64,000 nt of DNA from Mesocentrotus franciscanus (lineage: Eukaryota > Echinodermata > Echinoidea > Camarodonta > Strongylocentrotidae). Each line of letters starts with the position of its first letter. The first letter of the stretch is position 1. A model generated the notes under the pieces. The model was not told the DNA's origin, did no database searches, and worked only from the letters and a program-made list of their open reading frames with translations. Positions 1-11,240 of this stretch are shown here, piece by piece. The translations under genes were made by a program, and so were the position numbers. Location of the stretch: NCBI GenBank assembly GCA_037976565.1, contig CP137668.1, positions 4,608,261 through 4,672,260 on the forward strand, written 5' to 3'.

Positions 1-1129
1 AAACAAAACAAGACAAGAAAAGTGTAAATAGTTCAGAACCCTTTAGCAATTTTATTTGTCATATATTATATATTTGAAAGGTGTTGTAACGATTCAAGCT
101 CTATTTGCTTATGTTTCATCACCTTTGTGTGTTCATTCCTTTAACTGTTTAATAGTTGCAACTTGTCTTTGAAAAAACATTGTTATATTCTTATTCACGT
201 GAAGTCAGTTCAAATGGATTGTAAAATTGAAAATGATTTGTTATATTATATTCTTTTTCATGTGATGTTAACTCCAATGAATTGTGAAATTGTGAACATG
301 CATAAATAAATAAATTAATTAATAAATAAATAAAAAAGAAACATACAGTGCCTGTTTTAAATCTTTCTTATTTCTTACGAGCAAAAACAATCGCATTATT
401 TTACATCAAATTTATTTTCAGACCCGCCCCCCCCCCAACAAAAGACTACCTTTTTATATTCTTTGTATCAAAGAGGTGAGATAAAAAAGACGTAGTTTGT
501 GTTTATAAGAGGGAGACTGAAAATGAGAGAATCGTCTGCAAGTCGATTGACTGGTCGCGAGAAAGAAAATGGGATAAACGTCAAATCCGTTTTCACAGTA
601 TTGTTATAAAATGACGAAAGTAACAGAAATAAATGAACGTGTTTGACTTGTATGACCGTATGATGCATCCAAAGGCATAGAGGAATTTAAACACCCACCT
701 GAGAGCAGATCAGTGTCTAAATGTGGGTCTAAAAATTAAGGTGCACTGGCATCATGATGAGGGCGGTCTTACTCCGAGATTTTAGGGGGAGGAAGTTGGA
801 GGAGGTCCTATCATCTTCTTTTCACGTAACTATTCCATCTCTATCCCCTCCCCATTCTCTCTGTGTCTCTAAGTCCGTCTACCTGCCTGTCTCTGTCTCT
901 CTTTATCTCTCTCCCACTATTCGGGAGGAAGAAATGCCCTAAGAGCTATGCTACTGCCAGAGACATGGATGCATATTCTGCAGGGCGGGGAGGGGGCATT
1001 TCGGACTTCATTTGTGACTTTTAGATATACGAAAAATTAATTTATTCATTTAGGAATAATGTCAATTTTGTGAAAACAAAATATCTGAAAGCGATATGAA
1101 TTTTTATTAGGAAATAACATTTTAAAGGC
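1..1129. other. Unassigned AT-rich sequence
   Basis: No gene or clear element was seen. Contains a C-run at 424-436, AT repeats near 303-335 and a pyrimidine-rich stretch at 840-915. Short open frames have no recognisable features. Confidence 0.4.
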
Positions 1130-1460
1130 ACCAAAGTGTCTGTCTTCCTCGCTCGCTTCGCTTGCTCGCAACATGAAGAAACAGGATGATTTCAGGCAGC
1201 AAAATGCCTGAATACCTACATATTTGGGTAACGAGGTGCCCGAATAGCTTTATACTTGAAAGCAGGTTGCGCCAATAGCGTCATACTCGGGCAGCAAGAT
1301 GCCCGAATATACATTTTAATTTCCTGTGTATCGAAACTACATTTTTTTAACAAGCCTGTTCGCTTCACTTACTGGCAACATTTAGAAACAGAATAATTTT
1401 AGACAACGAAATACCCAAATATCCTCATATTCGCGTATCGAGGCGACTACATACTAGTAT
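1130..1460. repeat. Degenerate direct repeat with period about 215 bp
   Basis: Blocks starting near 1157 and 1365 share TTCGCTT, GCAACAT, AGAAACAG, ATTT.AG and CAACGAAATACCC-like segments. Within the first block, GATGCCCGAATA-like units recur at shorter spacing. It is heavily decayed and has no coding capacity. Confidence 0.45.
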
Positions 1461-2016
1461 ATGACTTTTGTATTCATATATATTAGGTGGCGACTGGCGA
1501 GGTGTGCGCATATATTTCATTTCTTATCTAGTGTGTTTTTATTTAAAAATTACATTTTTATCATACTAATAATTTCCTTTTTTTACTCGCTCGCTCGCCC
1601 AATTTAAAAAACAAAATGTGCTAGTACATGTGTACATGGCACCTAAACGAGTGCCAAAGTGATGTAAAATGAATCTTCATGTACCTGGAAATTAAATAAA
1701 TAAAATAAAATAAAATAAATTGGGGTGACGCGAAAAAATTAATTTCTTCAAAGGGTGTTGTAACTAAGAAGGGTTTAAAAAACACTGGCGTATGTAATAC
1801 CTCCATCGAAATGACATCATGTGTGCATAGGACTAACAACGTCATGCCTATGCACATACCGTCAGACTGATGACCAACACATGGAATAACAGTTTGGTTA
1901 ACATACTATTTATCAAGGGAATGGAAAGCTAATAATGACATTTGTTACCAACATAATGTATTTCACGTTTCATAGCCTATTGTTTGCTTGATCAAGGTCG
2001 GAACATTAATACAGCG

Positions 2017-2357
2017 CACAGTGGGCCAGGGAGGAACCAAAGTGCGCCAAAACTCATTTTTGGTGATTTACTCCTTCAAACAACAAAATCTTACATATTC
2101 ACAGTTTTTAGTGCAAAAGTGACTTATTTTATAAATCTTTCAATTTAACATGAAGTTTTTTAGTTATTGATATGAAATTTCTCTCACATATTCCTGATAG
2201 TTCATTTCACTGCATGAATGGGTTAAAAATGGATAGAAACACAATCTTCATAATATATCATAGGGTAATTCACTGAAAAATTGACTAATTATCCACCAAA
2301 AATTAATCACCAAAAATGAGTTTTGGCGCACTTTGGTTCCTCCCTGGCTCCACTGTG
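2017..2357. mobile_element. MITE with terminal inverted repeats of about 50 bp
   Basis: The left end reads CACAGTGGGCCAGGGAGGAA and the right end is its near-perfect inverse. The arms continue through CCAAAGTGCGCCAAAACTCA and TTTTTGGTGATT. CAGCG flanks both ends (2012-2016 and 2358-2362), a possible 5-bp target duplication. The interior is AT-rich and non-coding. Confidence 0.8.
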
Positions 2358-3020
2358 CAGCGGTTCAACATGTATTGCACAAACTTGTGATCAGTGACGG
2401 AGTGTTAAAGACAAATCTTTTGTCAATATGTTGATAATTGCTCCAAACATTGATAGTAACAATACGTCAAAACGTTGTTAGAGGATTTTATTCCATTAAT
2501 AATGTACTGTAATAATTTTGTACATCTCTTCACCTTTTTCAGATATTGTGCGTCGTCGATTTTTGTACCCGTGTAACAAAAGCAGGCTTTGTATCGATAT
2601 AGAAGAGAGAGATGACTTGTACTGATATTGATTCACCAGCTTGCATCAAAGGTTCACAGCAGCAATGTTTGGATACTTGCACTTTTATGTTGTGTTATCT
2701 TAATATCTAATTTATCTTCTATGTTTATGTTTTGATCATCTTCCATTGAGTCAGTGAGTCATCGGTCGGGTGTGAACTTGTGAGTGAAAGGTGGCAACGA
2801 CCATATCAGGACGACTATATCATGTGGGCCGTGACTTCCCGGACAACCATTACCGGACAGCAACATAAATTATCCCACATGACCATTGCGCACGCACCAC
2901 CCCAAACCCCGAGTGTGAATTTAATGAAGGTTAACAACATAGGAAGACATTAAGTCATTATGACACGCTGCATCTAGCAAATTATGGAGAGTTACAGGGT
3001 GGGGCTAGAAAACAAAGACT
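2358..3020. other. Unassigned sequence
   Basis: Between a MITE and a SINE. No gene or repeat was recognised. Confidence 0.4.
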
Positions 3021-3024
3021 TGAC

Positions 3025-3308
3025 AATAATAAATAATAATAATAGTAGGTATTTCTATAGCGCCGTCTATCTAGAAATTCTATTCCGAGGCGCATTTATT
3101 ATTACCCCGGCTTTAGCCTAGCTGCCATTACAGCGCTCCAGCATTTCAAGGAATTAATTCCTGCCAGGTACCCATTTACATCACCTGGGTTGAGTGTGGC
3201 AAATGCATATCAATGTCTTGCCAAAGGACATTAGTGCCGCGGCGGGACTCGAACCGCGGACCTTTTGATCGACAGTCCGGCGACGTATCCACTCGACCAC
3301 GACACCTC
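3025..3308 (-). mobile_element. tRNA-derived SINE, same family as 7807-8168
   Basis: Read on the minus strand it has the tRNA-like head (GTGGTCGAGTGGATACG, B box GGTTCGAGTCC), then CACTAATGTCCTTTGGCAAG and CCCAGGTGATGTAAATGGG. It ends in a TA-rich (ATT)n tail at 3025-3047. The middle is shorter than in the copies at 7807 and 35385. Confidence 0.85.
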
Positions 3309-3329
3309 TACAAATTAGTGACATGACTG

Positions 3330-3760
3330 AAAAGTCAGCAAGAGTCATTTGTGAAACCAACTATTCTCAAAGAAAAAGCTGGGCTCTCTAGTTTCATCCG
3401 AAAAATAGCAGAAAAGTGCAAGCCGTTTTCAGATGGGGAATTTGTGAAAGAGTGTAAGTTGGCATGCGCTGAGGAACTTACTATGTCCGAAGGAAAAACA
3501 AAAGTTCCAAGGTGTCAATTTGTCCCGCCAAACAGTCACCCGTAGGATCAAAGGCAGCCCAAGAAATCACACCAAAAAAGTAAGCCTGATTTTTCTTTCA
3601 CTGATTTTGTTGTTTGCTTGTTTGTTTTTGCGAAATTGCAGGTGTGTATACGTATTGCATGAGTCTGTGTGTGGGGGAAGACTACCTACGGCCCGCCAAG
3701 ATATGCCAATCGTTAGCTGTGGCCCGCGAGCTTTAAAAGGTTGGCCACCCGTGTTCTAAG
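3330..3760 (+). pseudogene. hAT-type transposase fragment (GTF2IRD2/EPM2AIP1-like)
   Basis: The segment SFVKPTILKEKAGLSSFIRK, then AEKCKPFSDGEFVKECKLAC, continues after a +1 shift near 3515 into SRQTVTRRIKG. The pattern KPFSDGEFVK....A.E......VSR.TVTRRI is typical of hAT transposases of the DUF4371 group, also found in vertebrate GTF2IRD2 and EPM2AIP1. The right part (CGGCCCGCCAAGATATGCC, TGTGGCCCGCGAGC, GTTGGCCACCCGTGTTCTAA) resembles the end of such an element. Frameshift and truncation make it inactive. The catalytic domain is absent. Confidence 0.7.
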
Positions 3761-4143
3761 GTAAATAATAAATACACCATCAGACCAAATATCACACATA
3801 CATTCCATGTGTAGTTGTCCGGGGTTAAGGTCATAGGGGTGATTGTTATGAGAAAGTAATTGATTGGAGGGGGCGGTCTTATGGGGGAGTTTTCCGGGAT
3901 TTTAGTACAGAGATAAAGATTTTAATATCAACAGCGACGTGTGGGTCAAGCTTCAAGCTTATCCTTTATTTTTTCAATTGCGAGTAAGGATCCTAAAACA
4001 GGCCTCTGAATTAGGGATGAAAGTAGAGACCAACATCCCCTGCCGACCTAACGAAGTGGGGGTCCAACATCTCCTGCCGGCCTAACGAACGTTATCAAAG
4101 TGCCCCTCCCGAAATTTAAATTGTCCCATCCAACTAACTTACA

Positions 4144-4212
4144 ATCTCTCTCTCTCTCTCTCTATCTATCTCTCTCTCCCTCTGTCTGTCTCTCTCTCTC
4201 TCTCCCTCTCCA
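4144..4212. repeat. (CT)n microsatellite
   Basis: About 70 bp of CT repeats interrupted by TATCTATC and GTCTGTCT. Confidence 0.9.
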
Positions 4213-4618
4213 ACTTTCTGTTTCCTACCCGGCGAAGAGGAAGAGTACAAACTGAAAGTGCCCCATTTGACATTGCTCCCACTAAAACAATACCTGTCAC
4301 CAGAGACAGATTGGGTATTCATTACAACTCCACGTGCTCCTATCCAAGTATATTTTGTTCTAATGCCTCCGTAGCTTTCCCGCAGACATAATTTGATAAA
4401 AGTCGTGGTTTTTAACTCCTGATAAAATGATGAATTTACCTCTCAATCAATTTATTCACTAATTCGTAGTCAGACATTTTATGTCGTTGATTTGCATTCC
4501 CACGTGACTCGCTTGCTTATTACTTCAAGTTATTTTCATGACCTTAATGGTATCACTAACATTTATTAAAGCTATCATGTTCCTCGTTAATGTATAAGTC
4601 GTGGAAGTGGTATAAGAG

Positions 4619-4950
4619 CAGCAGCGGCGATCCGGGGGGCGGGGGAGACACGTCCCCCCTAATTTTTTTTAGGGGGGATCGTCCCCCCCCCGGAAAATTT
4701 GAAAAAGTGCCCCCAAAAAATGTATAGCAAAGACTGACTAAAGACTGCAACACACTTTTAGGCTCTGGAGGGCAAATGAGTGCAGCGTTTAGACTAATAA
4801 AAATGCAAAAATCTTCTCGCTCAGTCGCTACGCTCCCTCGCATAATATCCTTTAAAATGTACAAGCAAATATTGTAGAAAATCTGTATTCCCTCCCTCGT
4901 CCCTCACATGTCGTCCCCCTCGGTCATGAAAAGAAATCGCCGCCCCTGTA
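4619..4950. mobile_element. GGGGCGGCGAT-type non-autonomous element
   Basis: Begins GCAGCGGCGATCC and ends AAATCGCCGCCCCTG, short inverted termini. It shares a body with 21301-21535: TGTATAGCAAA, ACTGCAACACACT, GAGTGCAGCGTTTAGACTAA and AAATCTTCTCGCTC.GTCGCT. Non-coding. Confidence 0.65.
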
Positions 4951-5275
4951 TAGGAGTGTTTTATATCAACATTATAACACCAAACCAACAGTACTCATTG
5001 ACATAATTATCAGAAAAGAGGAAACACGAGTTTCGGTCGGAGTTGGCGTTTAGTATCAAAGGAGAATGAAATCCAACAAACGTTAACAGATAATCTTGTT
5101 TGTTTGGAGATTTTTTTTCTGCATTTTCCAACATAACAAAAGGTAATATACGGACTAGATACATAATTATATATTATTAAGAAACGTCAAAATACATATA
5201 TAATCAATTTAATAATTTTTAAATAACTTTAAAAAACACATAGTTGACAAATCATTTCAAAATTGAAAAAAGGCA

Positions 5276-5325
5276 GGAGGCCGCCATCTTAAGCTAGAGC
5301 TTGAGCGTGATGGCGGCCTCAGGAT
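5276..5325. repeat. Short hairpin
   Basis: Inverted arms GAGGCCGCCATC and GATGGCGGCCTC enclose a 20-bp spacer that is itself partly palindromic (AAGCT...AGCTT). Probably a MITE relic. Confidence 0.7.
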
Positions 5326-5568
5326 ATTACAATATCTTATTCAAGATAATAATATATGATATGTTATATATAATCTTAATAAAACAGTCAGCCAGTTAAA
5401 AACGATTAACTCTTTTTTGATCATGTTGATTGCATAGCAATGATAAAAATCTCTCAGAAGTTTGAAGTTTCCTTGCTAGCCATAACTCCATCAGCGCTGC
5501 CATTTTCATTGAAAAATAGTGATGTCAGAGTAGTACATACCTATTGACCTGGATAGGGTGTTGCATAA

Positions 5569-5663
5569 TGACTAGGTATTGTACACCTAGACCCATCGAT
5601 ACATACATCAACCATGGACCTTGATGTATGTATCGATGGGTCTAGTCGTACAATACCCAGTCA
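5569..5663. mobile_element. Foldback element with 42-bp arms
   Basis: The left arm TGACTAGGTATTGTACACC and onwards is matched by an inverted right arm ending GTACAATACCCAGTCA. Both contain TAGACCCATCGATACATACA. The loop is about 10 bp. It abuts the MITE at 5666-5828. Confidence 0.8.
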
Positions 5664-5665
5664 AT

Positions 5666-5828
5666 AGGGACTTTTAGATTTACACGACGAGAACGTGGAC
5701 TGCCACGTGTGCCATTCTTTCAAGGCACTGGCCCGTGCCCGGCAGTGCCTTAAAAGGACGTCACATTACCTTAAAATGATGTCACCGTGGCAGTCCACGT
5801 TCTCGTCGTGTAAAATCTAAAAGTCCCT
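5666..5828. mobile_element. 163-bp MITE with AGGGACTTTTAGATTT termini
   Basis: Terminal inverted repeats of about 45 bp: AGGGACTTTTAGATTTACAC, GACGAGAACGTGGACTGCCA and the inverse at the right end. The interior includes GCACTGGCCCGTGCCCGGCA. A second copy at 16999-17692 carries a nested insertion, so this copy shows the unoccupied site. Confidence 0.88.
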
Positions 5829-5829
5829 A

Positions 5830-6950
5830 CTATGAAACACCTACTTCGTAGTAGGTCCATGCATCAACCATCTTGTTTCGGCATCACAAACAGGTGATTT
5901 GTTTGAGTTATTTGTTTCGTCTTTGTCACTCTTTTAAATAATTGGCGGAACTTTGTCTAAGCAACAATAACACATGCAAATACCGCTTAACAAAAGAAAA
6001 AGCTCAACTGTTTGAAACCGCTGAACCTAACACCATAAGTTATGAGAGAACATCCATTCATTTTAATACTTTACAAAATAGGTCCGATGTTAACCATTGT
6101 TGACTGAATTTTGCAGGTGAGTGTCCTACATTGTAGCCAACATACATGCCAGTGGGTATCTCACAAGTTTATTACTCTGACCAGGAAGCTGTCTTCCTGC
6201 TCTGACATCACTATTTTAATCAAAATGGCAGCTCCCAAGGGAGAATGGCTTGCAAGGAAACTGAAAACTTTGGAGGGATTGTTTTCCTTGCTAAGGCAAT
6301 CAGTTAAACAAAAAATTGGTTTACTAATTGGTCCTCAAAGGATCAATTTTGCCACTGCTCGTACCACAAACATACATTGTGAAAATCACTGCGAGGAATA
6401 AGTAATGATGTATTTCCCCTGTGTGTAAAAAAGTGTGGTAATGTTCCATATTGTGTCTTTATATGAAATGTATTAAATTTTATTCATGTAGTGAGGCCGA
6501 GTGTCTTCGCACGATCAAGTTTTCACGTGTACCACACTTTGTTGTAAACTGTAAACTGTGTACATTTAGGCTTCATGGTAATACAGTGCTTTGTGAAGTT
6601 CAACAGACTTACTATCACTGTGGGAAATAGGCTTCCCACAGCTTGCAAACCGTCTTCAGTGATTACATGTATGTCAAAAGTGTTTTAGTTGCATATTCCA
6701 AAGGACGTAGATTATCCCTGACTTCATTGTAAAATTACATTTCTATTTAATTGACTGTTTACAATGCCGTGTATTACTTGTGACACCTGCACTGTACATT
6801 GGACAGTCTGCATGACCAATTTGTTCATTCTGGCCCATATTCCTGTATTCAAGAACTGTAAAACCAAGAAAACCCATAGTTTGTTCCCTGTGATCATTCA
6901 AATACTAAACCATGTAACAAATTAAAAATAAGATAGAGAGAGAGAATGTA
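5830..6950. other. Unassigned sequence left of the LDLa exon
   Basis: Contains a 96-codon frame on the plus strand (6111-6401) with no recognisable domain. CACCTGCTTCGTAGTAGG-like palindromic bits near 5845 probably belong to the neighbouring MITE cluster. It would be intron or 3' sequence of the LDLa gene. Confidence 0.35.
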
Positions 6951-6955
6951 CATAC

Positions 6956-7075
6956 CACAGTCTTCTTCATCTGAGAGATCCAGGCAGTCGGGAAACCCGT
7001 CACACATTCGTAATTTTGGGTAGCACTGTCTGCCATAATTACACCGATTCGAGTCCTCTGGACAATGCCTGTGTT
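6956..7075 (-). CDS. LDL-receptor class A domain exon
   Basis: 120 nt between acceptor TATTTCCTTAG and donor GTATGTAC, phase 1 at both ends. It encodes one complete LDLa module: CPEDSNRC, NYGRQC, YPKLRMC, DGFPDC and LDLSDEEDC give six cysteines in the canonical spacing. The calcium-binding acidic cluster (D...D..DEED) is present. A symmetric 1-1 exon of about 40 residues is the classic form of LDLa exons, which are extracellular calcium-dependent ligand-binding modules. The next coding exon upstream that I can see on this strand is the signal-anchor exon at 19765-20107, also phase 1. The two probably belong to one gene that continues left of the window (mosaic receptor or membrane serine protease types are possible). 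Confidence 0.85.
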
Positions 7076-7159
7076 CTAAGGAAATACAAATGAAATATGA
7101 ATAGCCTGTATATTAGAACTCTGAACACGTCTATCTAAAGGCAATATCAAAGCTCATGG

Positions 7160-8885
7160 TCAATGGCATCCGTGCTCCACTGCACACGCAATCTGTCAGC
7201 CCTATGTTTTCACGATCACCAGGTACAGGCAGTGATAATTATGCCGCCATCTTGAAGGAGTTTCCAGATATCACTCGTCCTGTCTTTCGCCCCAAGCCGT
7301 CAAGCATACTGTTACACACCACATCGTAACGACAGGACCTCCAGTTTACGCACGTCCCCGTCGTTTAGCTGCCGATCGTTTGAAGGTTGGACGTCCTGAA
7401 TTTGAATTCGGAATCATCAGACGTCCCGAAATCTACACCAGGTGACTGGCGTCCATGTGGGGATTACCGCGCTCTGAACACTCAAACAAGGCATCATTAG
7501 ATGACAAGAAGATATTGTCAAAAAAAGATCTTGTGAAGGCCTATCATCAGATTCCCGTAGGGCCAGCTGATATACCGAAGACGGCAATTACTACACGATT
7601 CGGACTCTATGAGTTAACACGAATGCCATTCGGACTTCGAAATGCAGCCCAGTCTTTCCAGCGCTTGATGGACAAAGTAGTTAGGGGCTTGCCTTTCATC
7701 TTCGTGTATATCGACGACATACTGGTCACTAGTGCAACAGAAAAAGAGGAAGAGGAGCATCTCCGACAGCTCTTTGCTCGCCTACAGGGGTGTGGTATGG
7801 TAATCAGAGGTGCCGTGGATGAGTGGATATGTCACCGGACTGTGGATCACAAGGCCCGCGGTTCAAGTCCCACCGCGGCACTAATGTCCTTTGGCAAGAC
7901 ATTGATCTACATTTGCCACTCTCCACCCAGGTGTTAAATGGGTACCCGGTAGGATGCGAATATTAATTCAATGTGGTTTGATTAGCAAGTGGCGCTTGTA
8001 AAATGGCGACTGGCTGGAATGCTCCCCAGGGAGTGTAGAATGTGCATACATTGTGTGCGAGTAAGCATGAATCCGATGACCGGGGTAATAAAATATACAG
8101 TATCTGTAAAGCTCATTGAGAGGGCCTGCGGTCCTGAAATGCGCTATATAAGGACGAACTATTATTATTATTAATCAACCCTACTAAGTGCGTGTTTGGT
8201 GTGAGCTCTCTCATCTTCTTAGGACATCACATCAGCGCTGATGGCATTCGACCCCTCGATAAGCGTGTGAAGGAGATCCGCGAATTTGCTCGCCCTTCTT
8301 CTATTCGCCAGCTCCGTCGTTTTCTGAGACTCTTGAACTTCTATCGACGATTCATCCCTAAGGCAGCAGCTATTCTCGCACCACTGACTGACATGCTCCG
8401 TGGTCAGCCGAAGCAGTCAACCAAGGCAGTCGAGTGGACGGCAGAGTGCATCAGTGCATTCGAGCGTGCGTCACCTTGCTTGTACATCCTTCAACAGGCC
8501 TCCAGACCAGTTTGATGGTTGACGCATCAGATGTAGCAGTTGGTGGCGCCTTAAACAGTGCACTGATGGTATTTGGAAGCCGATCGCTTTCTTCTCATGG
8601 AGACTAAATCCTACAGAGACTAGATACAGTACTTTTGGCAGGGAAATGTTGGCTGTTTACCTCACGATTCGCCATTTCTTTGAAGGACGCAAGTTCACAG
8701 TGTACACGGATCATAAACCGTTAACCTACGCTTTGCGTTCTAAGCCTGACCGTCACTCTCCAAGAGAGATCCGCCAGCTGGACTATATCTCGCAGTTTAC
8801 TTCGGACATTCAGCATGTACACGGTGTAGACAACACTTTTTCGTTCTTGGTTAACAATGATTACATTTTGGATAGACCAGTTCGT
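7160..8885 (+). pseudogene. Degraded Ty3/Gypsy LTR-retrotransposon pol fragment
   Basis: Remnant of reverse transcriptase and RNase H of a Ty3/Gypsy-type element. Visible parts are a pre-RT segment (YAAILKEFPDITRPVF), the RT start (CGDYRALN), KAYHQIPV, MPFGLRNAAQSFQR and the catalytic FVYIDDIL. Beyond the SINE come LGHHISADGI and LLNFYRRFIP, then RNase H pieces (REMLAVYLTIRHF, VYTDHKPLTYAL). It is broken by internal deletions, stop codons and frameshifts and by an inserted SINE at 7807-8168. No LTRs, gag or integrase were found. The sea urchin SURL family is the likely relative, from memory. The fragment starts only about 85 bp upstream of the LDLa exon acceptor. Confidence 0.9.
7807..8168 (+). 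mobile_element. tRNA-derived SINE inserted in the Gypsy fragment
   Basis: The head has tRNA-like promoter boxes (GTGGATGAGTGG, then GGTTCAAGTCC near 7859). The body has CACTAATGTCCTTTGGCAAG and CCACCCAGGTG, and the 3' end has CGCTATATAAGGAC followed by (ATT)n. The insertion is flanked by TAATCA at 7801-7806 and 8169-8174, a target-site duplication. Removing the SINE and one copy of the duplication brings the reverse-transcriptase frame back into register, so the insertion hit a still contiguous pol sequence. Confidence 0.88.
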
Positions 8886-8891
8886 AATTAG

Positions 8892-9690
8892 TACATTGTA
8901 CAAGACCCCGAATATCCACAGATATCTTATAACATGGAGAAGTTCCACTCTGTGCAATGTCACTACCAAAGTGATGGAGTTGCTACATGAATACTCATTG
9001 TTTGCCCTCTTGAGAATAATACTTCCACCTGTGTTCCATAGAATCTACCGTCAGTGCATAAATTAATAATGATTTTACATAGCTTTCATGAGCACGTATC
9101 CAGTATTTGTCTACTCCAGATTCTGTCCGTTTTATATATTTTTTATTCTTCAATCATCTATGTCATCCTCACTTACACGCATCCCACACAGATCGCGTGA
9201 CCCCCGAAAATACACCAGTCGAAAAAGGGTGAGAATGAAAGGCAAGGACTGTCTCCGGTTTAGCGTTGAGGGTGTGTTATTTTCTCAGCTGATTGGGCGC
9301 GCGACACTAGTCCAGGCAGTGGACTAGTAGGCTATTCGTATCAGTGGGGTTTGCAATTTTGGTTCAAATGAACTTCACCTGCCCATGCGCAGATTGGAGG
9401 GTTGTGTAAAACAAAAAAGGCGATCGTATATATTTTCAGGAAAGTCACTCAAGCCTCAAGGGCAAAAGAGCCATTATCGTAATGCACTTATATTGAATGC
9501 ATACATCTTTGTCAATTGACTATAGTGACAAATTTAAAATTCACGTGTTACGAGTACTTTGCATTTCTATGTCCGAGATACAAATTGCATACACTATGTA
9601 TGTTTTTAGATCAGGTAAGCCATGCATTCTGGCCTTTGAAATACAGTACATCGCCACAGGCATATTTCGTCACATAGCAAACGGGTATTG
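8892..9690. other. Unassigned sequence after the Gypsy fragment
   Basis: No LTR or integrase was recognised after the RNase H remnant. The short frames show no family signature. Confidence 0.4.
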
Positions 9691-10715
9691 AATAGGCCAT
9701 TTTCGTAATGTAATCAAATGTAATGCATAAGTCTTTGTTAAGTGCACCTCACTGCAAATTATTTCATTCACCTGTTACGAATTCAATTCAAATTTACTGG
9801 TCCAAAAGGAAATTCGTTTTTTTACATGCATTATTCACAGAAAAAAGGGGGAAATGTACATGTGACATGATACATACAACATAAAACGAGTATATAGATA
9901 GAATAAACATATAGCACTTTAACATTTACATTAGATATTTTCTCTAAATTTACATTATATTCAATGTTTTTTCATATATCCAGAGTATTACCAACACAAT
10001 ATAACTTGTAATTATATGTTATTATTATTGTCAATATTAATATTATTATTATTGTAAATATTAATATTATTATTATTGTAAATATTAATATTATTAGTAT
10101 TTGTACTGTTATTATTATTATTAGTTTGACTCATTATATTATTATAATAAAATATTGTTATTAGGCAAACAATAAACCACAAACAGTTTAACAATCAAAA
10201 GAATTTATCATAATTATTTTCTATATGGTGGAAAAATAGCCATGTACATATCGTAGTAAGTTTACAAATAATGTTCATATCTTCTGGGGAAATGCAATAC
10301 CCTATTCTGATAAATCCACAACAATTATTCTCCCTATAAATAAAACCTAAATATGAATGCAGTATGTATGCCATATGAATACCTATTGAAGGCAGTATGA
10401 AATGATTATTAATAAAAAATGCAATATATTATGACATGTGAGTATAAATACAAAAGAGACTTTTTTATTTCATTTGAGTAAAGACGGCTATTATATAAGA
10501 AATTAAATATGATTGTCCTATAATAAATACAAATAAGTTTTTGATCATTTCCTACAAAAGAAAATAATAAGAGTCATAAATGTATTTCAATAGTTGTTGC
10601 TAGGTTGGACAAACATAATGGCTTGACCTACCTTACAACACGCAATGTATGCAATCGCACTCTGACTATTGAGATTTTTGCATTAAATTTAATTACATTA
10701 CGAAAATTGCCCAAT
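9691..10715. mobile_element. Element B: 1-kb non-autonomous element
   Basis: Left end ATAGGCCATTTTCGTAATGTA and right end TTACATTACGAAAATTGCCC are inverted. The interior is AT-rich with a (TTA)n region at 10018-10150. The subterminal parts (CTTTGT.AAGTGCACCTC, GTTGCTAGGT.GGACAAACAT) recur at 59257-59470 and 60305-60435. No transposase was seen. Confidence 0.7.
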
Positions 10716-10934
10716 TCATTAGGAAAATCACCCGTTGAAACATGACGCCGATATATAACATATCTAATATGATCCGAATCGAATGTAAGAAAATTAGAGT
10801 TGTATATGACTCTACAGTGTATTTCTTGAAATTCTTTGCGATCACAAAATAAGTATGAATGTTAAATATATTCTTCGAAAACCTCTAAAGATAATATAAT
10901 GTAAACGCAAAAGATCTAGATTTGGGTATCTAAA

Positions 10935-11240
10935 CTCCTCAAAAAAGTTCTGCATTAAAGCGTGAGCGTTTCAATGTTAAGCCCGTTTCGACTAGGGTCC
11001 TTTAATATATCTCTTGTTAGTATATTATCATACTTGACGTTGGTATCATTGCACAGCCCGTTTATTCCCGTTTAGAATGATGCCACATTTTTAAAGATTA
11101 TGTAATCATGGAATGTTAGTATATTATCATACTTGACGTTGGTATCATTGCACAGCCCGTTTATTCCCGTTTAGAATGATGCCACATTTGTAAAGATTAT
11201 GTAATCATGGAATGTGCAGTAGACCTGAATATGGGGCTAA
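10935..11240 (+). repeat. Element A copy containing a fresh 99-bp tandem duplication
   Basis: Contains TCAAAAAAGTTCTGCA, TATCTCTTGTTAGTATATTA and GGTATCATTGCACAGCC, the landmarks of dispersed repeat A (also 24565-24790, 59190-59256 and 60450-60800). Units 11015-11113 and 11114-11212 are identical except for one base that I could see (TTTTTAAAG against TTTGTAAAG). Confidence 0.75.
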
